NCBI GenBank assembly: GCA_020632695.1
Contig: JACKFB010000018.1
Location: forward strand, 40,180 to 104,179
Length of the DNA: 64,000 nucleotides
DNA from: Deltaproteobacteria bacterium
GTDB lineage: Bacteria; Myxococcota_A; UBA9042; PHBI01; JACKFB01
Direction: 5' to 3'
Positions 41,401 to 54,076 of the stretch are shown one piece after another; position 1 is the first letter of the stretch; the number at the start of each line of letters is the position of its first letter. The translations under genes were made by a program, and so were the position numbers. Under the pieces are notes generated by a model. That model saw only the letters and a program-made list of their open reading frames with translations, did no database searches and was not told where the DNA came from.

Positions 41401-43078
41401 GGCGGGTCTGATCAAGACCGCCCTGGCCATCGAGCACGGCGTCCTGCCCAAAAGTCTCAACTTCCAGCGCGCAAATCCCGAGATAGAATTCGAGATGACT
41501 CCATTCATCGTTCAGAGCCAGCCCGCCGAGTGGGCGCTGCCTCGGCGAGCGGGCGTGAGCTCCTTCGGCGTCGGTGGCACCAACGCGCACGTCGTGCTGG
41601 AAGCGTTCGAGCGCGCGAACGACCCGGTGCGTCCGAGCCGGCCGCAGCAGCTCGTGATGCTCTCGGCGCGGACGGCCTCGGCGCTGGACGCGGCGAGCGC
41701 GCGCCTGGCGGAGCACCTGCGCTCGGCGCCACAGACCTCCCTCGCCGACGCCGCCTACACGCTGGCCATGGGCCGCCGCGCCTTCGCCCACCGGAGGATC
41801 GTGGTCGCCGCCGACAGCGCCGAGGCCGCGGCGCTGCTCGAGACGCAGGCGCCGCTACGCACCGCCAGCGGCACGGCGCCCGAGCAGGCTCCGGAGATCG
41901 TCTACATGCTGCCGGGGCAGGGCTCCCAGTCCCCCGGAATGGCGCGCGCCATCTACGACGAGGAGCCGCTCTTCCGCCAGACCCTGGACGCCTGCGCGGA
42001 GATCGCCCGGGCGCGCGGCGGCATCGATCTGCTGGGCGCGATGTACCCGCCCGAGGGCGCGGACGCCGCCGAGGCCGCCGAGGCCCTGCGCGACACCTCG
42101 CTGACCCAGCCGGCCATCTTCGCCGTGGAGCTCGGCCTGGCGCGCCTCTGGACGAGCTGGGGCGTGCGCGCGGACGCGCTGGTGGGCCACAGCGTGGGCG
42201 AGTTCGTCGCGGCCTGCGTGGCCGGGGTGATGGAGGTGGAGGACGCCCTGGGGCTGGTGCTGGAGCGCGGGCGGCTGATGAGCGGCCTGCCGCGGGGCGG
42301 CATGATGTCGGTGCGCGCGTCGGCCGAGGCGCTGGTGCCGCTGCTGGGGCCGGAGCTGGCGCTCGCCTGCGAGAACGCCCCGGAGCTCTCGGTGGTCGCG
42401 GGTCCCGACGCGGCGCTGCAGGCCCTCGCCGGGGAGCTCGGCGCCGCCGGCATCGCCGCGCGCCCGCTGCACACCTCCCACGCCTTCCACTCGGCCATGA
42501 TGGACCCGGTCGTCGAGCCCCTGCGAGCGCTGGCGGCGCGCGTCCGCCTGTCACCGCCGCGGATCCCCATCGCGTCCACGGTCACCGGCACCTGGCTGAG
42601 CGACGCCGAGGCCACCGACCCCGGCTACTGGGCCGCGCAGGCCCGCGCCACGGTGCGCTTCTCGGCTGCGCTGCGCACGGCGTGCCGCGACGCGTCACCC
42701 CGCCTGCTCCTCGAGGTCGGGCCGCGGGTCACCACCACGACCTTCGCCCGTCAGACCCGCGCCGCGCTGGGCCCGACCACCATCGTCGCCTCCCTGGACA
42801 CGGACGCCGCCGGTGGCGACGCTTGGATCGCGCTCCAGGCCGCCCGCGGGCGCGTATGGCTCGCCGGAGTCGACCTGGACCTCGGCGCTTGGTATGCGGC
42901 CGAGTCGCGGCGCCGAGTCCCCTTGCCCACGTATCCGTTCGAGCGCCGCCGTCACTGGCTGGAACCGGTGGCTTCGAGGCCCGTCGGCCCCGGGGCCGCC
43001 TCGCGCGATGTGGAGCGCATGTTGGAGATGCAGCTCGAGATCCTCTCGACCCAGATGAGGTTGATCCGTGAGGAGTGA
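38456..43078 (+). CDS. hybrid NRPS-PKS subunit: A-PCP-KS-AT
   Basis: 1540 residues. The adenylation domain (~30-520) has A3 YTSGSTGVPKG (~168-178), A5 NGYGPTENT (~306), A8 and the A10 Lys (TPNGKVDR, ~503). By-hand specificity residues are D-A-L-W-L-G-G-T-F, closest to the valine type I know (DAFWIGGTF). PCP has Ser563 (LGGTSLLA). KS has Cys799 (TACSTS), His935 (EAHGT), His975 (NFGHT). AT has Ser1246 (GHSVGEF) and HAFH (1342-1345), the malonyl-CoA type. No KR, DH or ER is present. The C-terminus is a helix (MLEMQLEILSTQMRLIREE), probably for docking or dimerisation. It loads an amino acid and extends it once to a beta-keto thioester, whose carrier domain is on the next protein. First gene of the rightward operon; ATG 38456 chosen because A-domain homology starts soon after. 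Confidence 0.93.
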   Translation: MGRGEHEVGAAAGGGSGAGDPGSLVQRFRAAVDRDPGALALVAGELRLTYGELEARAERLARELLAAGVEHETLVGVRLDRSADLVVAVLGIIIAGAAYLPLDPEYPADRLRFMLQDAGVGIVVTSVAYGGTSPDVAEWVLEEGRAAAPLASSDRVERRGGARSLAYVMYTSGSTGVPKGVLIEQRSIVRLVCDTDYARFGPGERFLLFAPASFDASTLEIWGPLLNGGALVVAPAGLPSLGALGSVLRQGGVTAMWLTSALFHAMVDDHLEDLRGLRQILAGGDVLSPERVARVLDALPECAVINGYGPTENTTFTCCFPMHHGDPVGATVPIGRPIPGTTVHLLDPEGRAVADGQPGELYTGGLGVARGYLGRPELTAERFLPDPFADAPDARMYRTGDLARRRPDGVIEFLGRIDGQMKVRGYRIEPGEVEAALRAHPAVRDAVAGATTWRGEKHLTAWIVPPHGQAAPDLAELRRFLGARVPAHLIPTRLVALDELPVTPNGKVDRQALPEPAEVRGLGAGAPPQRPGSGARVAALFAELLGLDGVPGDVSFFDLGGTSLLAMRLVERLEQQLSRRVPVVTLFDHPTADALEAWLGSDPSAAGPDPVLAAQLRRQRRTGAGAQEAIAIVGMACRYPGAADVRGYWRLLIEGRETTRFFEPGELDPGVDPAEVADAHYVAARGVLDDADAFDAAFFGMTPRLAELTDPQNRVFLETCWEALEDAGYDPARFDGLIGVWGGKVYNSYRPAAIDPRPELLEQVGALQLRLRNEKDYLPIWVAHALDLRGPAVAVQTACSTSLVAVVNACFALQTGQCDMALAGGAAVTAPIRSGHLYVSGGMLSRDGHTRPFDASATGTVFSDGVGVVTLKRLSDAERDGDTIHAVIRGMALNNDGAHRASFSAPNVEGQSAVVAMALARAGWDADTVQYVEAHGTATPLGDPIEVAALTRAFRQWTERSGFCGLGSVKGNFGHTTAAAGVAGLIKTALAIEHGVLPKSLNFQRANPEIEFEMTPFIVQSQPAEWALPRRAGVSSFGVGGTNAHVVLEAFERANDPVRPSRPQQLVMLSARTASALDAASARLAEHLRSAPQTSLADAAYTLAMGRRAFAHRRIVVAADSAEAAALLETQAPLRTASGTAPEQAPEIVYMLPGQGSQSPGMARAIYDEEPLFRQTLDACAEIARARGGIDLLGAMYPPEGADAAEAAEALRDTSLTQPAIFAVELGLARLWTSWGVRADALVGHSVGEFVAACVAGVMEVEDALGLVLERGRLMSGLPRGGMMSVRASAEALVPLLGPELALACENAPELSVVAGPDAALQALAGELGAAGIAARPLHTSHAFHSAMMDPVVEPLRALAARVRLSPPRIPIASTVTGTWLSDAEATDPGYWAAQARATVRFSAALRTACRDASPRLLLEVGPRVTTTTFARQTRAALGPTTIVASLDTDAAGGDAWIALQAARGRVWLAGVDLDLGAWYAAESRRRVPLPTYPFERRRHWLEPVASRPVGPGAASRDVERMLEMQLEILSTQMRLIREE

Positions 43079-45208
43079 TCCCCACCCCGTGCCAGCCACG
43101 CTGGCTCGCGTCCGCGCCATCGCCGCCGATCTCTCGGGCTTCGACGAGGACGAGCTGTCGCCGACGGCCACGTTCATGGAGCTGGGCTTCGACTCGCTCT
43201 TCCTGACGCAGCTCAGCCAGGCCTATCAGCGTGCCTTCGGGGTGGAGGTGAGCTTCCGCCAGCTCGTGGAGAGCACGCCGACCTTGGAGTCGCTGGCGCG
43301 TTCCCTGGACCCGCGGGTGCCCGTGCTGGCCGCGGTGCCGCCCCCGGCCGAGGCCGCCGCGCCGCAGGCCAGCGTGCCACCGGCAGCCGCGCCCGCGCCC
43401 GCCCCGGCGTCGGCGGAGGGCGCGCGGCGCCTGGTGCCGGCGGGAGAGCGCGGGCCCATGCTCGATCTGATGGAGCGGCAGCTCCAGGTGATGGCCGAGC
43501 AGCTCGCCATGCTCGGAGCCCGCTCCGCCGGCCAGGTGGCGCCCCCGGCCTCGGCGCCGGCTGAACCGGCCCGGTCCGCGCCTGAGCCCGCGCCCCAGGC
43601 CGCGCTGGCCGCGTCCCCACCGCCCCCGACCGTCGAGGAGGCCGAGCCTGTCTTGCGCTCGGTGCTGCCGGCGGCTCCCCGCCAGGTGGGCCTGCGCGAC
43701 GCCTCCGAGCTCAACCGCCGCCAGGGTGCCCACCTGGCCGCCCTCATCGATCGCACGCTCGCCCGCACCGGCGCCTCGCGCCGCCACACCGCCCAGCACC
43801 GTCGCCACCACGCCGACCCACGCACCGCCGCCGGCTTCCACCCGCTCTGGAAGGAGCTGTGCTACCCGTTGGTGGTCGAGCGCTCCCAGGGTGCCTGGCT
43901 CTGGGACCTGGACGGCCACGGCTACGTCGACATGCTCAACGGCTTCGGGCCGAACATCTTCGGACACCGCGCCCCCTTCGTCGTCGAGGCCATCCAGGCG
44001 CAGCTCGACCGCGGCTTCGAGATCGGCCCCCAGACGCCCCTGGCCGGCGAGGCCGCGCGCCTGGTGTGCGAGCTGACCGGGCAGGACCGCGCGAGCTTCG
44101 TGTGCACCGGCTCCGAGGCCGTGCAGGCCGCGCTGCGCTGCGCCCGCACCTTCACCGGCCGCGACACGGTCGTCACCTTCGCCGGCGACTACCACGGCAA
44201 CTTCGACGAGGTGCTGTACCGCGGCACCGCGGGGCGCAAGCGCCGCACCCTGCCCGCCGCGCCCGGCGTCCCGCGCAGCGCCGTGTCCAACCTGGTGGTG
44301 CTGGAGTACGGCGAGGAGGCGTCGCTCGACGTCATCCGCGAGCTGGGCGACAGCGTCGCCGCGGTGATGGTCGAGCCGGTGCAGAGCCGCCGCCCCGAGT
44401 TCCAGCCGGGCGAGTTCCTGCGCGCCCTGCGCGAGCTGACCGAGGCCCAGGGCTCGCTCCTGATCTTCGACGAGGTGGTCACCGGCTTCCGCAGCCACCC
44501 CGGCGGCGCCCAGGCCGTCTTCGGCGTGCGCGCCGACCTGGCGACCTACGGCAAGGTGCTCGGCGGCGGCATGCCGGTGGGGGTCGTCGCCGGGCGCAAG
44601 GACGTCATGGACACCTTCGACGGCGGGCACTTCGAGTACGGCGACGACTCGGCCCCGACCGCCGGCGTGACCTTCTTCGCCGGCACCTTCGTGCGCCACC
44701 CGCTGGCGATGGCCGCGACCCTGGCCTGCCTGCAGCGCATGAAGGACGAGGGCCCGGCGCTGCAGGAAGGGCTGACGGTGCGGACCGAGGAGCTGTGCCG
44801 GCGCCTCAACGCGCTCTTCGTGGAGCACGGCGCGCCCTTCGAGCTGCCGCACTTCACGTCGGTGATGTACCTGCGCCAGACCGAGCCTCACGACCTGTCG
44901 CGCCTGCTCTTCCACCACCTGCTCCTCGAGGGGGTGTACCTCCAGGAGGGCTTCCCGGCGTACATGACCCTGGCCCACGACGACGAGGCGCTGGAGCACG
45001 TCGTCGCCGGGTTCGGCCGCGCGCTGTCGGCCATGGTCGACGGCGACTTCTTCCCGCGCGGCAAGCTGGCCAAGGCGGCCGCGCCGCCGCCGCTGGCCAA
45101 GGAGCCTCCGGTGCCGGGGGCCCGGCTGGGGCGCGACCCCCAGGGTCGGCCGGCCTGGTTCGTGCCCGACCCGGCGCGGCGCGGCGCCTACCTGCAGGTG
45201 ACCGAGCG

Positions 45209-45212
<4 letters not shown>
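43068..45212 (+). CDS. PKS subunit: ACP plus class III aminotransferase (AMT)
   Basis: 714 residues from a GTG overlapping the previous gene by 11 bases. ACP at ~5-80 with Ser43 (LGFDSLFL). A Pro/Ala-rich linker holds a helix (MLDLMERQLQVMAEQLAML) resembling the C-terminal helix of the preceding subunit. An aminotransferase of the glutamate-1-semialdehyde/AMT type fills ~250-680: TGSEAVQAALR, GDYHGNFDEVL, LLIFDEVVTGFR and the PLP lysine Lys496 (TYGKVLGGGMPVG). In iturin/mycosubtilin synthases such AMT domains turn an ACP-bound beta-keto acyl chain into a beta-amine. Here it would act on the KS-AT product, leaving amines at both beta and gamma carbons if the starter is an alpha-amino acid. Confidence 0.92.
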
Positions 45213-48444
<3,232 letters not shown>

Positions 48445-48445
<1 letters not shown>

Positions 48446-51400
48446 TGGCCGCCGAGGTCGTCACGCTGCTGCGCGCCCTGCATGACCGCGGCATCGAGCT
48501 GCGCATGGACGGCGCGGCGCTCAAGGTGAGCGCGCCGCGAGGCGCCATGGACCCTGAGCTGGCCGACCGCATCCGCGCGCAGAAGCCCGAGCTGATGGAG
48601 TTCTTGCGCCAGGCGGCCACCTCCGGCGCCGGGGGCGACGACTCCATCGCGCGGGTGGACGACGACGCTCCCATCGTGCTGACCCGCGCGCAGGAACGCT
48701 TCTGGGCGCTGGCGCAGCTCCACGCCGACGGCTCGGTGTACCACGTCCCGGGCGCGTGGCGGCTCGCCGGCCCGCTGGACGCGACCGCCTTCGGCGAGTG
48801 CCTCGAGGCGTTCCTGGCGAACCACGAGGTGTTCCGCTTTCGCCTGCGGGAGGAGGCGGGCGCCGCGAAGGTGACCCTGGCGCGCGACGCCACGGGCGCG
48901 ACGGCGTTCACCGACATCTCCGAGCTGCCCGACGGCGAGCGGGCCTCAGCGCTCGAGGCGCTGCTCGAGCGCGAGGTGGACCGCCCCTTCGACCTGGCCG
49001 AAGCGCCGCCGGTGCGCCTGCATCTCGTCCGGGAGTCCGAGACCTCCCACGTCATCCTCGCCGTCGCCCACGCGCTGATCTGGGACGGCTGGTCCTTCGA
49101 CGTCTTCCTGGGCGAGGTGGCCGAGCGCTACGCCGCCTTCGTCGAGGGCAGGCCCGCGGCCATCGCGCCGCAGCGGGTGCGCTTCCGCGACTACACGGCG
49201 TGGGCCCGGGCCCGCGAGCAGGGCGAGGTGGTCGCCGAGCGCGCCCGCTGGTGGCGGCAGCAGCTCGCCGGCCCGCTGCCCGCCATCGCGCTGCCCTTCG
49301 ACCGGCCGGGAGCGCGCGACCACGAGCGCGACGGCGCCCGCGCCGGCCTGGACTTCGGCCAGGAGCTGAGCGAGGGCGTGCGCGAGCTCGGGCGCAAGCT
49401 GGGCGTCACCACCCCGATGGTGCTGCTCGCCGGCTACGCGACGGTGCTGGGGCGCTACGGCGGCGTGGACGAGGTCGTCATCACCATGCCGGTGCGCGGG
49501 CGCCACCACGCGGAGCTGGAGGGCCTGGTCGGCGTCTTCACCAACACGATCTTCCTGCGCATCCCGCTGGGCGGCGACCCGAGCTTCGCCGAGCTGGCCC
49601 GGCGCACCCGCGAGGTGGTGCTGGAGGCGATGGACCGCGACGACGTGCCGGCCGACGCGGTGGTCGAGAGCCTGGGCCAGACGGGGGCGGGCGGTGAGGG
49701 CCGCGCGCTCTTCCAGGTGCAGTTCAGCTACCAGCAGACCGAGTCGCGCCCGCGCACGATGGGCCCCGCGGCGCTGTCGGCGGTGCACCTGAGCGTGCGC
49801 AGCGTGCACATGGACCTGATGGTGTGGTTTCGCGACCGGGCGCCGCGGCTGGACGGCGGCGTGGACTTCCGGGCCGACCGCTTCGACGCGGCCACCATCG
49901 GGCGCTTCCGGGACCACCTGGCGGCGACCCTGCGCCAGGCCATCGCGGACCCGGAGCGGCCTGTGTCGGGCATCGGCGTGTTCGCGCCGGGCGAGCGGGA
50001 GCTCGTCGACGGCGGCTTCGACGGTGGCGCGCTGTCGGCCGGCGCGCCGGAGCTTCCGGCGCTCGGGCGCGGCGCTCGCCTGCGGGCCGGCGCTGAGCGG
50101 CTGGACGCGAAGGCGCTCGAGGCGCGCATCGGGGCGATGGGGACCGCGTTGGAGCGGGCCGGACTCCTGGCTGGCGAGGTCGTGCTCGGCTCGGCCGAGG
50201 GCAGCGTCGGCGCCGTCGCCGGGATGCTGGCGGCCTGGCGCGCGGGGGCCTGCGTCGGCCTGGTGCCTGCGGACGCGCCGGCGGGCTGGCTCGGCCGCGC
50301 GGCCGAGGTCGCTGGCGCCCGGCTCAGCCTGTGTCAGGACCTGGAGACGACGCTGCCGGACGGGCTGTCCCGGGTGGAGCCCGCGCCGACGAAGGGGAGG
50401 CGCGCCTCGACTGCCGGCGACGTGGCCGGGCCGCGGCTGCTGAGCTTCGAGGAGGCCGACCCGGGCCAGGACGCACCCACCGCCCTGTCGCCGCAGGCGA
50501 TCGGCCGCGCCGTCGCCGCGCTGCCTGCGCTCCAACGGACCGACCGCGTGCTGCTGCTGACCTCGATGGCCACGGCGCGCGGCGTGGTGGAGCTGCTGGC
50601 CACGCTGGCGGCGGGAGCCGAGGCCATCCTGGCGAGCGCGGACGAGCGCGGCTTCGACTGGGCGCTGGCCGAGCTCTTCGCGGCGGCGGCGCCCACGGTC
50701 GTGATGGGCCCCGCGCCGCTGCTCCGCTCCTTGCTGGCCGTCGCGCCGGGCCCGGTCGCGGGGCTGCGTCGGGTGGTGGTGTCGGGCCCCGGGGTGGACC
50801 AGACCCTGGCGCGCGACCTGGGCGAGTGGGCCCCCGAGGCGGAGACGACCGTGGTGTGGGGCCCGCCCGCGGCAGGCGGCGTGGCCTGCGCCTTCGATCT
50901 GCGGGGCTGCGAGTCTACGGCCGACACCCTGGGCGCGCCGCTCCCCGGGCGCCGGGTGCGCGTGCTGGGAGCGCGGGGCGAGCTGCTCCCGCTCGGCGTG
51001 CGCGGTCGCGTGCACGTGGATGCTGGAGACGGCACCTTCGAGCCGACACCCTTCGAGGCCGCCTGGCGGCCCCAGGGGCGGCTGGCCGAGGGGCGCCGCC
51101 AGGACGATCGGGTCACCATCGACGGCCAGGCTCGGGACCTGCGCGGGCTCGCCAGCGCCGTCGCCAGCATGTCCGGCGTGCGTGAGGCCGCGGTGGCGAC
51201 CCTCGACGCCGCGCCGGGCGAGCCGGTGGTCGTCGCCTGGGTCGCGTTGGAGCCGGGCGTCGAGCTGGTGCCGGACACGGTGCGCGGTGCGTTGGGAGCC
51301 TCGGTCCCGCCGAGCTGGCTGCCGGCCCTGGTCGTGGAGGTGTCCTCGCTGCCTCGCGACGCGGCGGGCGCCGTGCAGATGGCCGCTCTGCCGGTGCCCA

Positions 51401-51687
51401 TCGAGCAGGCGGGCGTCGAGGGCGGCGGGGTCCTCGAACCCGGCCTGGAGACGCTGCTGGCGGGCATCTACGCCGAGGTCCTGGGGCTGTCCCGGGTGGG
51501 GCCCCACGACGGCTTCATCGAGCTGGGCGGCAGCTCCCTTCTGGCGCTGCGTGCCCTGGCGCTCATCGAGCGCCGCACCGGTTGGCGCCCCAGCCCGCGA
51601 GCCCTCTTCTTCCAGACGGTGCGCCAGCTCGCCCAGCGCGCCGAGCTGGACGGGGCCGCGGAGCCCGGCGCGGAGGCCGCACGATGA
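48445..51687 (+). CDS. degenerate NRPS module: TubC docking, C*, A*, PCP
   Basis: 1080 residues. Residues ~5-55 match the TubC N-terminal docking domain (LLRALHDRGIELRMDGAALKV..). The condensation domain keeps its length, but HHxxxDG reads HALIWDG (His209, Ala210), so the catalytic second His is gone. The adenylation region (~520-990) is recognisable only by spacing: the P-loop TSGSTG is missing, FDxS is replaced by SMATARG, the GYGPTE loop reads WGPPAAGG, and the A10 lysine is lost (RDAAGAVQMAALP). A normal PCP follows with Ser1031 (LGGSSLLA). It cannot activate an amino acid itself. It may hold the chain for release, receive a unit in trans, or act as a scaffold. The frame is intact and Ala/Val-rich, so decay is old or tolerated. 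Confidence 0.88.
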
Positions 51688-52439
51688 GCGCGATCCCGAT
51701 CCGGCTGGGCCCCGCAGCGCGCCGGCTCTACGCGGTGCACCACCCCGCCGCGGGCCGCGGGCGCGGCGGCCTCGCGCTGCTGGTGTGCAACCCCTGGGGC
51801 GCCGAGGCGCTGCGGGCGCACCGGTCGCTCCGGGTGCTGGCCGACTCCATGGCGCGCTCCCGCTGGCACGTGATGCGCTTCGACTACCACGGGACCGGCG
51901 ACTCCAGCGGCGGCCTGTGCGACGGGTCGGTCGACGGCTGGGTGTCCGACATCCGCGCCGCCGCGGCCGAGCTGCGCGCGCTCTCGGGCGCGTCCCGGGT
52001 GGTGCTCGCCGGCCTGCGTCTGGGCGCGTCGCTGGCCGCCCTGGCCGCCGCCGACGACCCGCGCACGGGCGGGCTGGTGCTCTGGGACCCGGTGGCCTCG
52101 GGCGCCGCCTGGCTCGAGGACCTGATGGGCCCGGAGGCCACGACGCTCCCCGGCACCCTGGAGGTCGACGGCCTGCCGATGACGGCGGCGCTGCGCGCCC
52201 AGCTCGCCACGATCACCCCCGAGCGCCTCGCCGCCGGCGCCCGCGGCCGCGTCCTGGTCCTCAGCAGCACGCCATCTCCCGGCCAGCCGGCGCTCCGTCG
52301 CGCCCTCGCGGCCCGCGTCCCCTCCCTCGACTGGCGCCAGGTCGAGGCCCCGCCCGCCTGGGTCGAGCAGGGCTTCTTCGGCCCCGGCCCCGTGGCCGCC
52401 CCCGTCATCCAGACCATCGCCGAGTGGGGGGCCCGATGA
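51684..52439 (+). CDS. alpha/beta-hydrolase-fold protein, elbow GLRLG (no Ser)
   Basis: 251 residues, ATGA overlap with the NRPS gene. Typical fold: LALLVCNPWGAEALRAHRSLRVLAD, HVMRFDYHGTGDSSG (oxyanion and lid region), VVLAGLRLGASLAAL and VLWDPVASG. At the nucleophile elbow G-x-S-x-G the central residue is Arg (GLRLG), so a normal Ser hydrolase mechanism is not possible. It resembles the hydrolase pairs reported next to exosortase and exopolysaccharide loci, in which 'GLRLGA' recurs. The neighbouring gene encodes a second such protein, suggesting a working pair. Because the NRPS lacks a TE domain, chain release or editing is a possible role. Confidence 0.8.
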   Translation: MSAIPIRLGPAARRLYAVHHPAAGRGRGGLALLVCNPWGAEALRAHRSLRVLADSMARSRWHVMRFDYHGTGDSSGGLCDGSVDGWVSDIRAAAAELRALSGASRVVLAGLRLGASLAALAAADDPRTGGLVLWDPVASGAAWLEDLMGPEATTLPGTLEVDGLPMTAALRAQLATITPERLAAGARGRVLVLSSTPSPGQPALRRALAARVPSLDWRQVEAPPAWVEQGFFGPGPVAAPVIQTIAEWGAR

Positions 52440-53335
52440 CCGCCGCCATCCGCGAGAAGGCCCTCGCCTATGGCGAGTCGACGCCGCTCTCCGGCGTGCT
52501 GACCCTGCCCGCCGGGCCGCTGCACCCCGAGCGCCCCCTGGTGGTCTTCCTCAACGCCGGCCTCCTCCACCACGTCGGCCCCAACCGCCTCCACGTCACC
52601 CTGGCGCGCGCGCTGGCGGCGGCGGGCCACGCCTCCTGCCGCTTCGACCTGGCGGGCGTCGGCGACAGCCCGTCCCGGGGCGACGGCCTGCCCATCCCCG
52701 ACGGCGTGGTCGCCGACATCACCGCCACCCTGGACCACCTGGAGGCCAGCCTGGGCGTGCGCCGCTTCGTGCTCTTCGGCCTCTGCGCCGGCGCCGACAA
52801 CGCGCTGGCCACCGCCACCGATCCGCGCGTCGTCGGCTGCGTGCTGCTGGACCCCAGCATCCACCGCACCCGCGGCTGGTACCGGCACTACTACGCCGCC
52901 CGCGCCCGCCGCCTCGAGAGCTGGAAGAGCGTGCTCACCGGGCGGCACCCCGCGTGGAAACGCCTCACCGACCGCGCCGCCCGCGCTCTCTCGCCGGCGC
53001 CAGTGGCCTGCGACGCCCCGACCGCCGACGCGCCGCCCGAGTACTTCCGGTCCGGCCCCATCACCCCCGAGGCCATCGGCGCCCGCTGGCGCGCGGCCCT
53101 GGAGCGCCACGTCCGCTTCTTCGTCGTCTTCACCTTGGACTGGAGCGTCTTCTACAGCTACCGGGACCAGCTCCACGACTGCTACCCCGACCTCTCCTTC
53201 GCCGGGACCACGCTGCACCATCGTCCCACCACGCGACACACCTTCACCACCGAGGCCGACCGCGACTGGCTCATCACCTCGGTGATCCAGTGGTTGGCCG
53301 ACCTGGACGCCGCGCCCGCTCAGGAGGCTCCTTGA
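52436..53335 (+). CDS. alpha/beta-hydrolase-fold protein, elbow GLCAG (Cys)
   Basis: 299 residues, ATGA overlap with the previous gene. LVVFLNAGLLHHVGPNRLHVTLARALAAAGHASCRFDLAGVGDS is the standard N-terminal half, and FVLFGLCAGADNALATA is the nucleophile elbow with Cys in place of Ser, as in dienelactone-hydrolase-like enzymes. The lid and C-terminal part (RGWYRHYYAARA.., FFVVFTLDWSVFYSYRDQLHDCYPDL) carry a plausible late His (HHRPTTRHTF). It could be the active partner of the Arg-elbow protein. Translation of the next gene begins at TTGA on its stop codon. Confidence 0.82.
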   Translation: MTAAIREKALAYGESTPLSGVLTLPAGPLHPERPLVVFLNAGLLHHVGPNRLHVTLARALAAAGHASCRFDLAGVGDSPSRGDGLPIPDGVVADITATLDHLEASLGVRRFVLFGLCAGADNALATATDPRVVGCVLLDPSIHRTRGWYRHYYAARARRLESWKSVLTGRHPAWKRLTDRAARALSPAPVACDAPTADAPPEYFRSGPITPEAIGARWRAALERHVRFFVVFTLDWSVFYSYRDQLHDCYPDLSFAGTTLHHRPTTRHTFTTEADRDWLITSVIQWLADLDAAPAQEAP

Positions 53336-54030
53336 ACCCTCGAAAGCTCATCCGCGACGCCGAGGGCGGGCCCCTCGCCGTCCTCAAGAAGGCGTACCGA
53401 GTGACCCAGCGGGCCAGCCTGGGCGGCCCGCACGCGCTGTGGGCGCCCGCCTGGGAGGGGCTGCGTCTGGCCCGCAACTCGGCCTGGCGCGCGCGCGCCG
53501 CGCTCTTCGTGGCGCCGATGTACCGCGGCCTGTGCAAGGAGATCGGGCCCGGCTTCAGCACCGGCATCTACCTGCCCTACGTCGCCGGGCGCGGCGACAT
53601 CTTCATCGGTCCGGACGTCTCCATCTACGGACAGGCGGACTTCCACTTCGGCGCCACCCTGGACGCGGTGCCGCGCCTGGAGATCGGCGGTCACAGCGTC
53701 GTGGGGCACAACGCGTCGTTCTCGGTCTCGGGCCACATGGTCATCGGCGAGCACTGCCTCATCGCCACCGGCGTGAGCTTCGCCGACTGCAACGGGCACT
53801 CCCTGTCGCCCGACAAGCGGCTGGCGCACCTGCCGCCCGAGCCGAAGGACGTGCGCAACGTGGTCGTCGGGCGTAATGTCTGGATCGGCTCTGGCGCGCA
53901 CATCCTCCCGGGCGCCAACGTGGGCGACGACTGCATCATCGCCGCCCACGCCCGCGTCCGAGGGGAGGTGCCCGCCGGCCACATGGTCCTGCCCGCCGAC
54001 GGGAAGATCGTGCCGCTGCGCGCGGACTGA
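53332..54030 (+). CDS. left-handed beta-helix acyltransferase
   Basis: 232 residues from a TTG at 53332 that overlaps the previous stop, with AGGAGG at 53322-53327, four bases upstream. The N-terminal ~80 residues are helical and basic. The rest is a hexapeptide-repeat beta helix: GDIFIGPDVSIYGQ, LEIGGHSVVGHNASF, MVIGEHCLIATGVSFADCNGHS, then VVVGRNVWIGSGAHILPGANVGDDCIIAAHARV, the typical CoA-binding coils of O-acetyltransferases. The His in CNGHS is the probable catalytic base. It would transfer an acetyl or acyl group to a sugar or to the NRPS product. It is the only gene of this block whose family is equally common in polysaccharide loci. Confidence 0.88.
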   Translation: MNPRKLIRDAEGGPLAVLKKAYRVTQRASLGGPHALWAPAWEGLRLARNSAWRARAALFVAPMYRGLCKEIGPGFSTGIYLPYVAGRGDIFIGPDVSIYGQADFHFGATLDAVPRLEIGGHSVVGHNASFSVSGHMVIGEHCLIATGVSFADCNGHSLSPDKRLAHLPPEPKDVRNVVVGRNVWIGSGAHILPGANVGDDCIIAAHARVRGEVPAGHMVLPADGKIVPLRAD

Positions 54031-54076
54031 TCGCCCCGCCGTCTGCCCCCGCCTCCGTCCCGCGTCGAGGTCCCCC

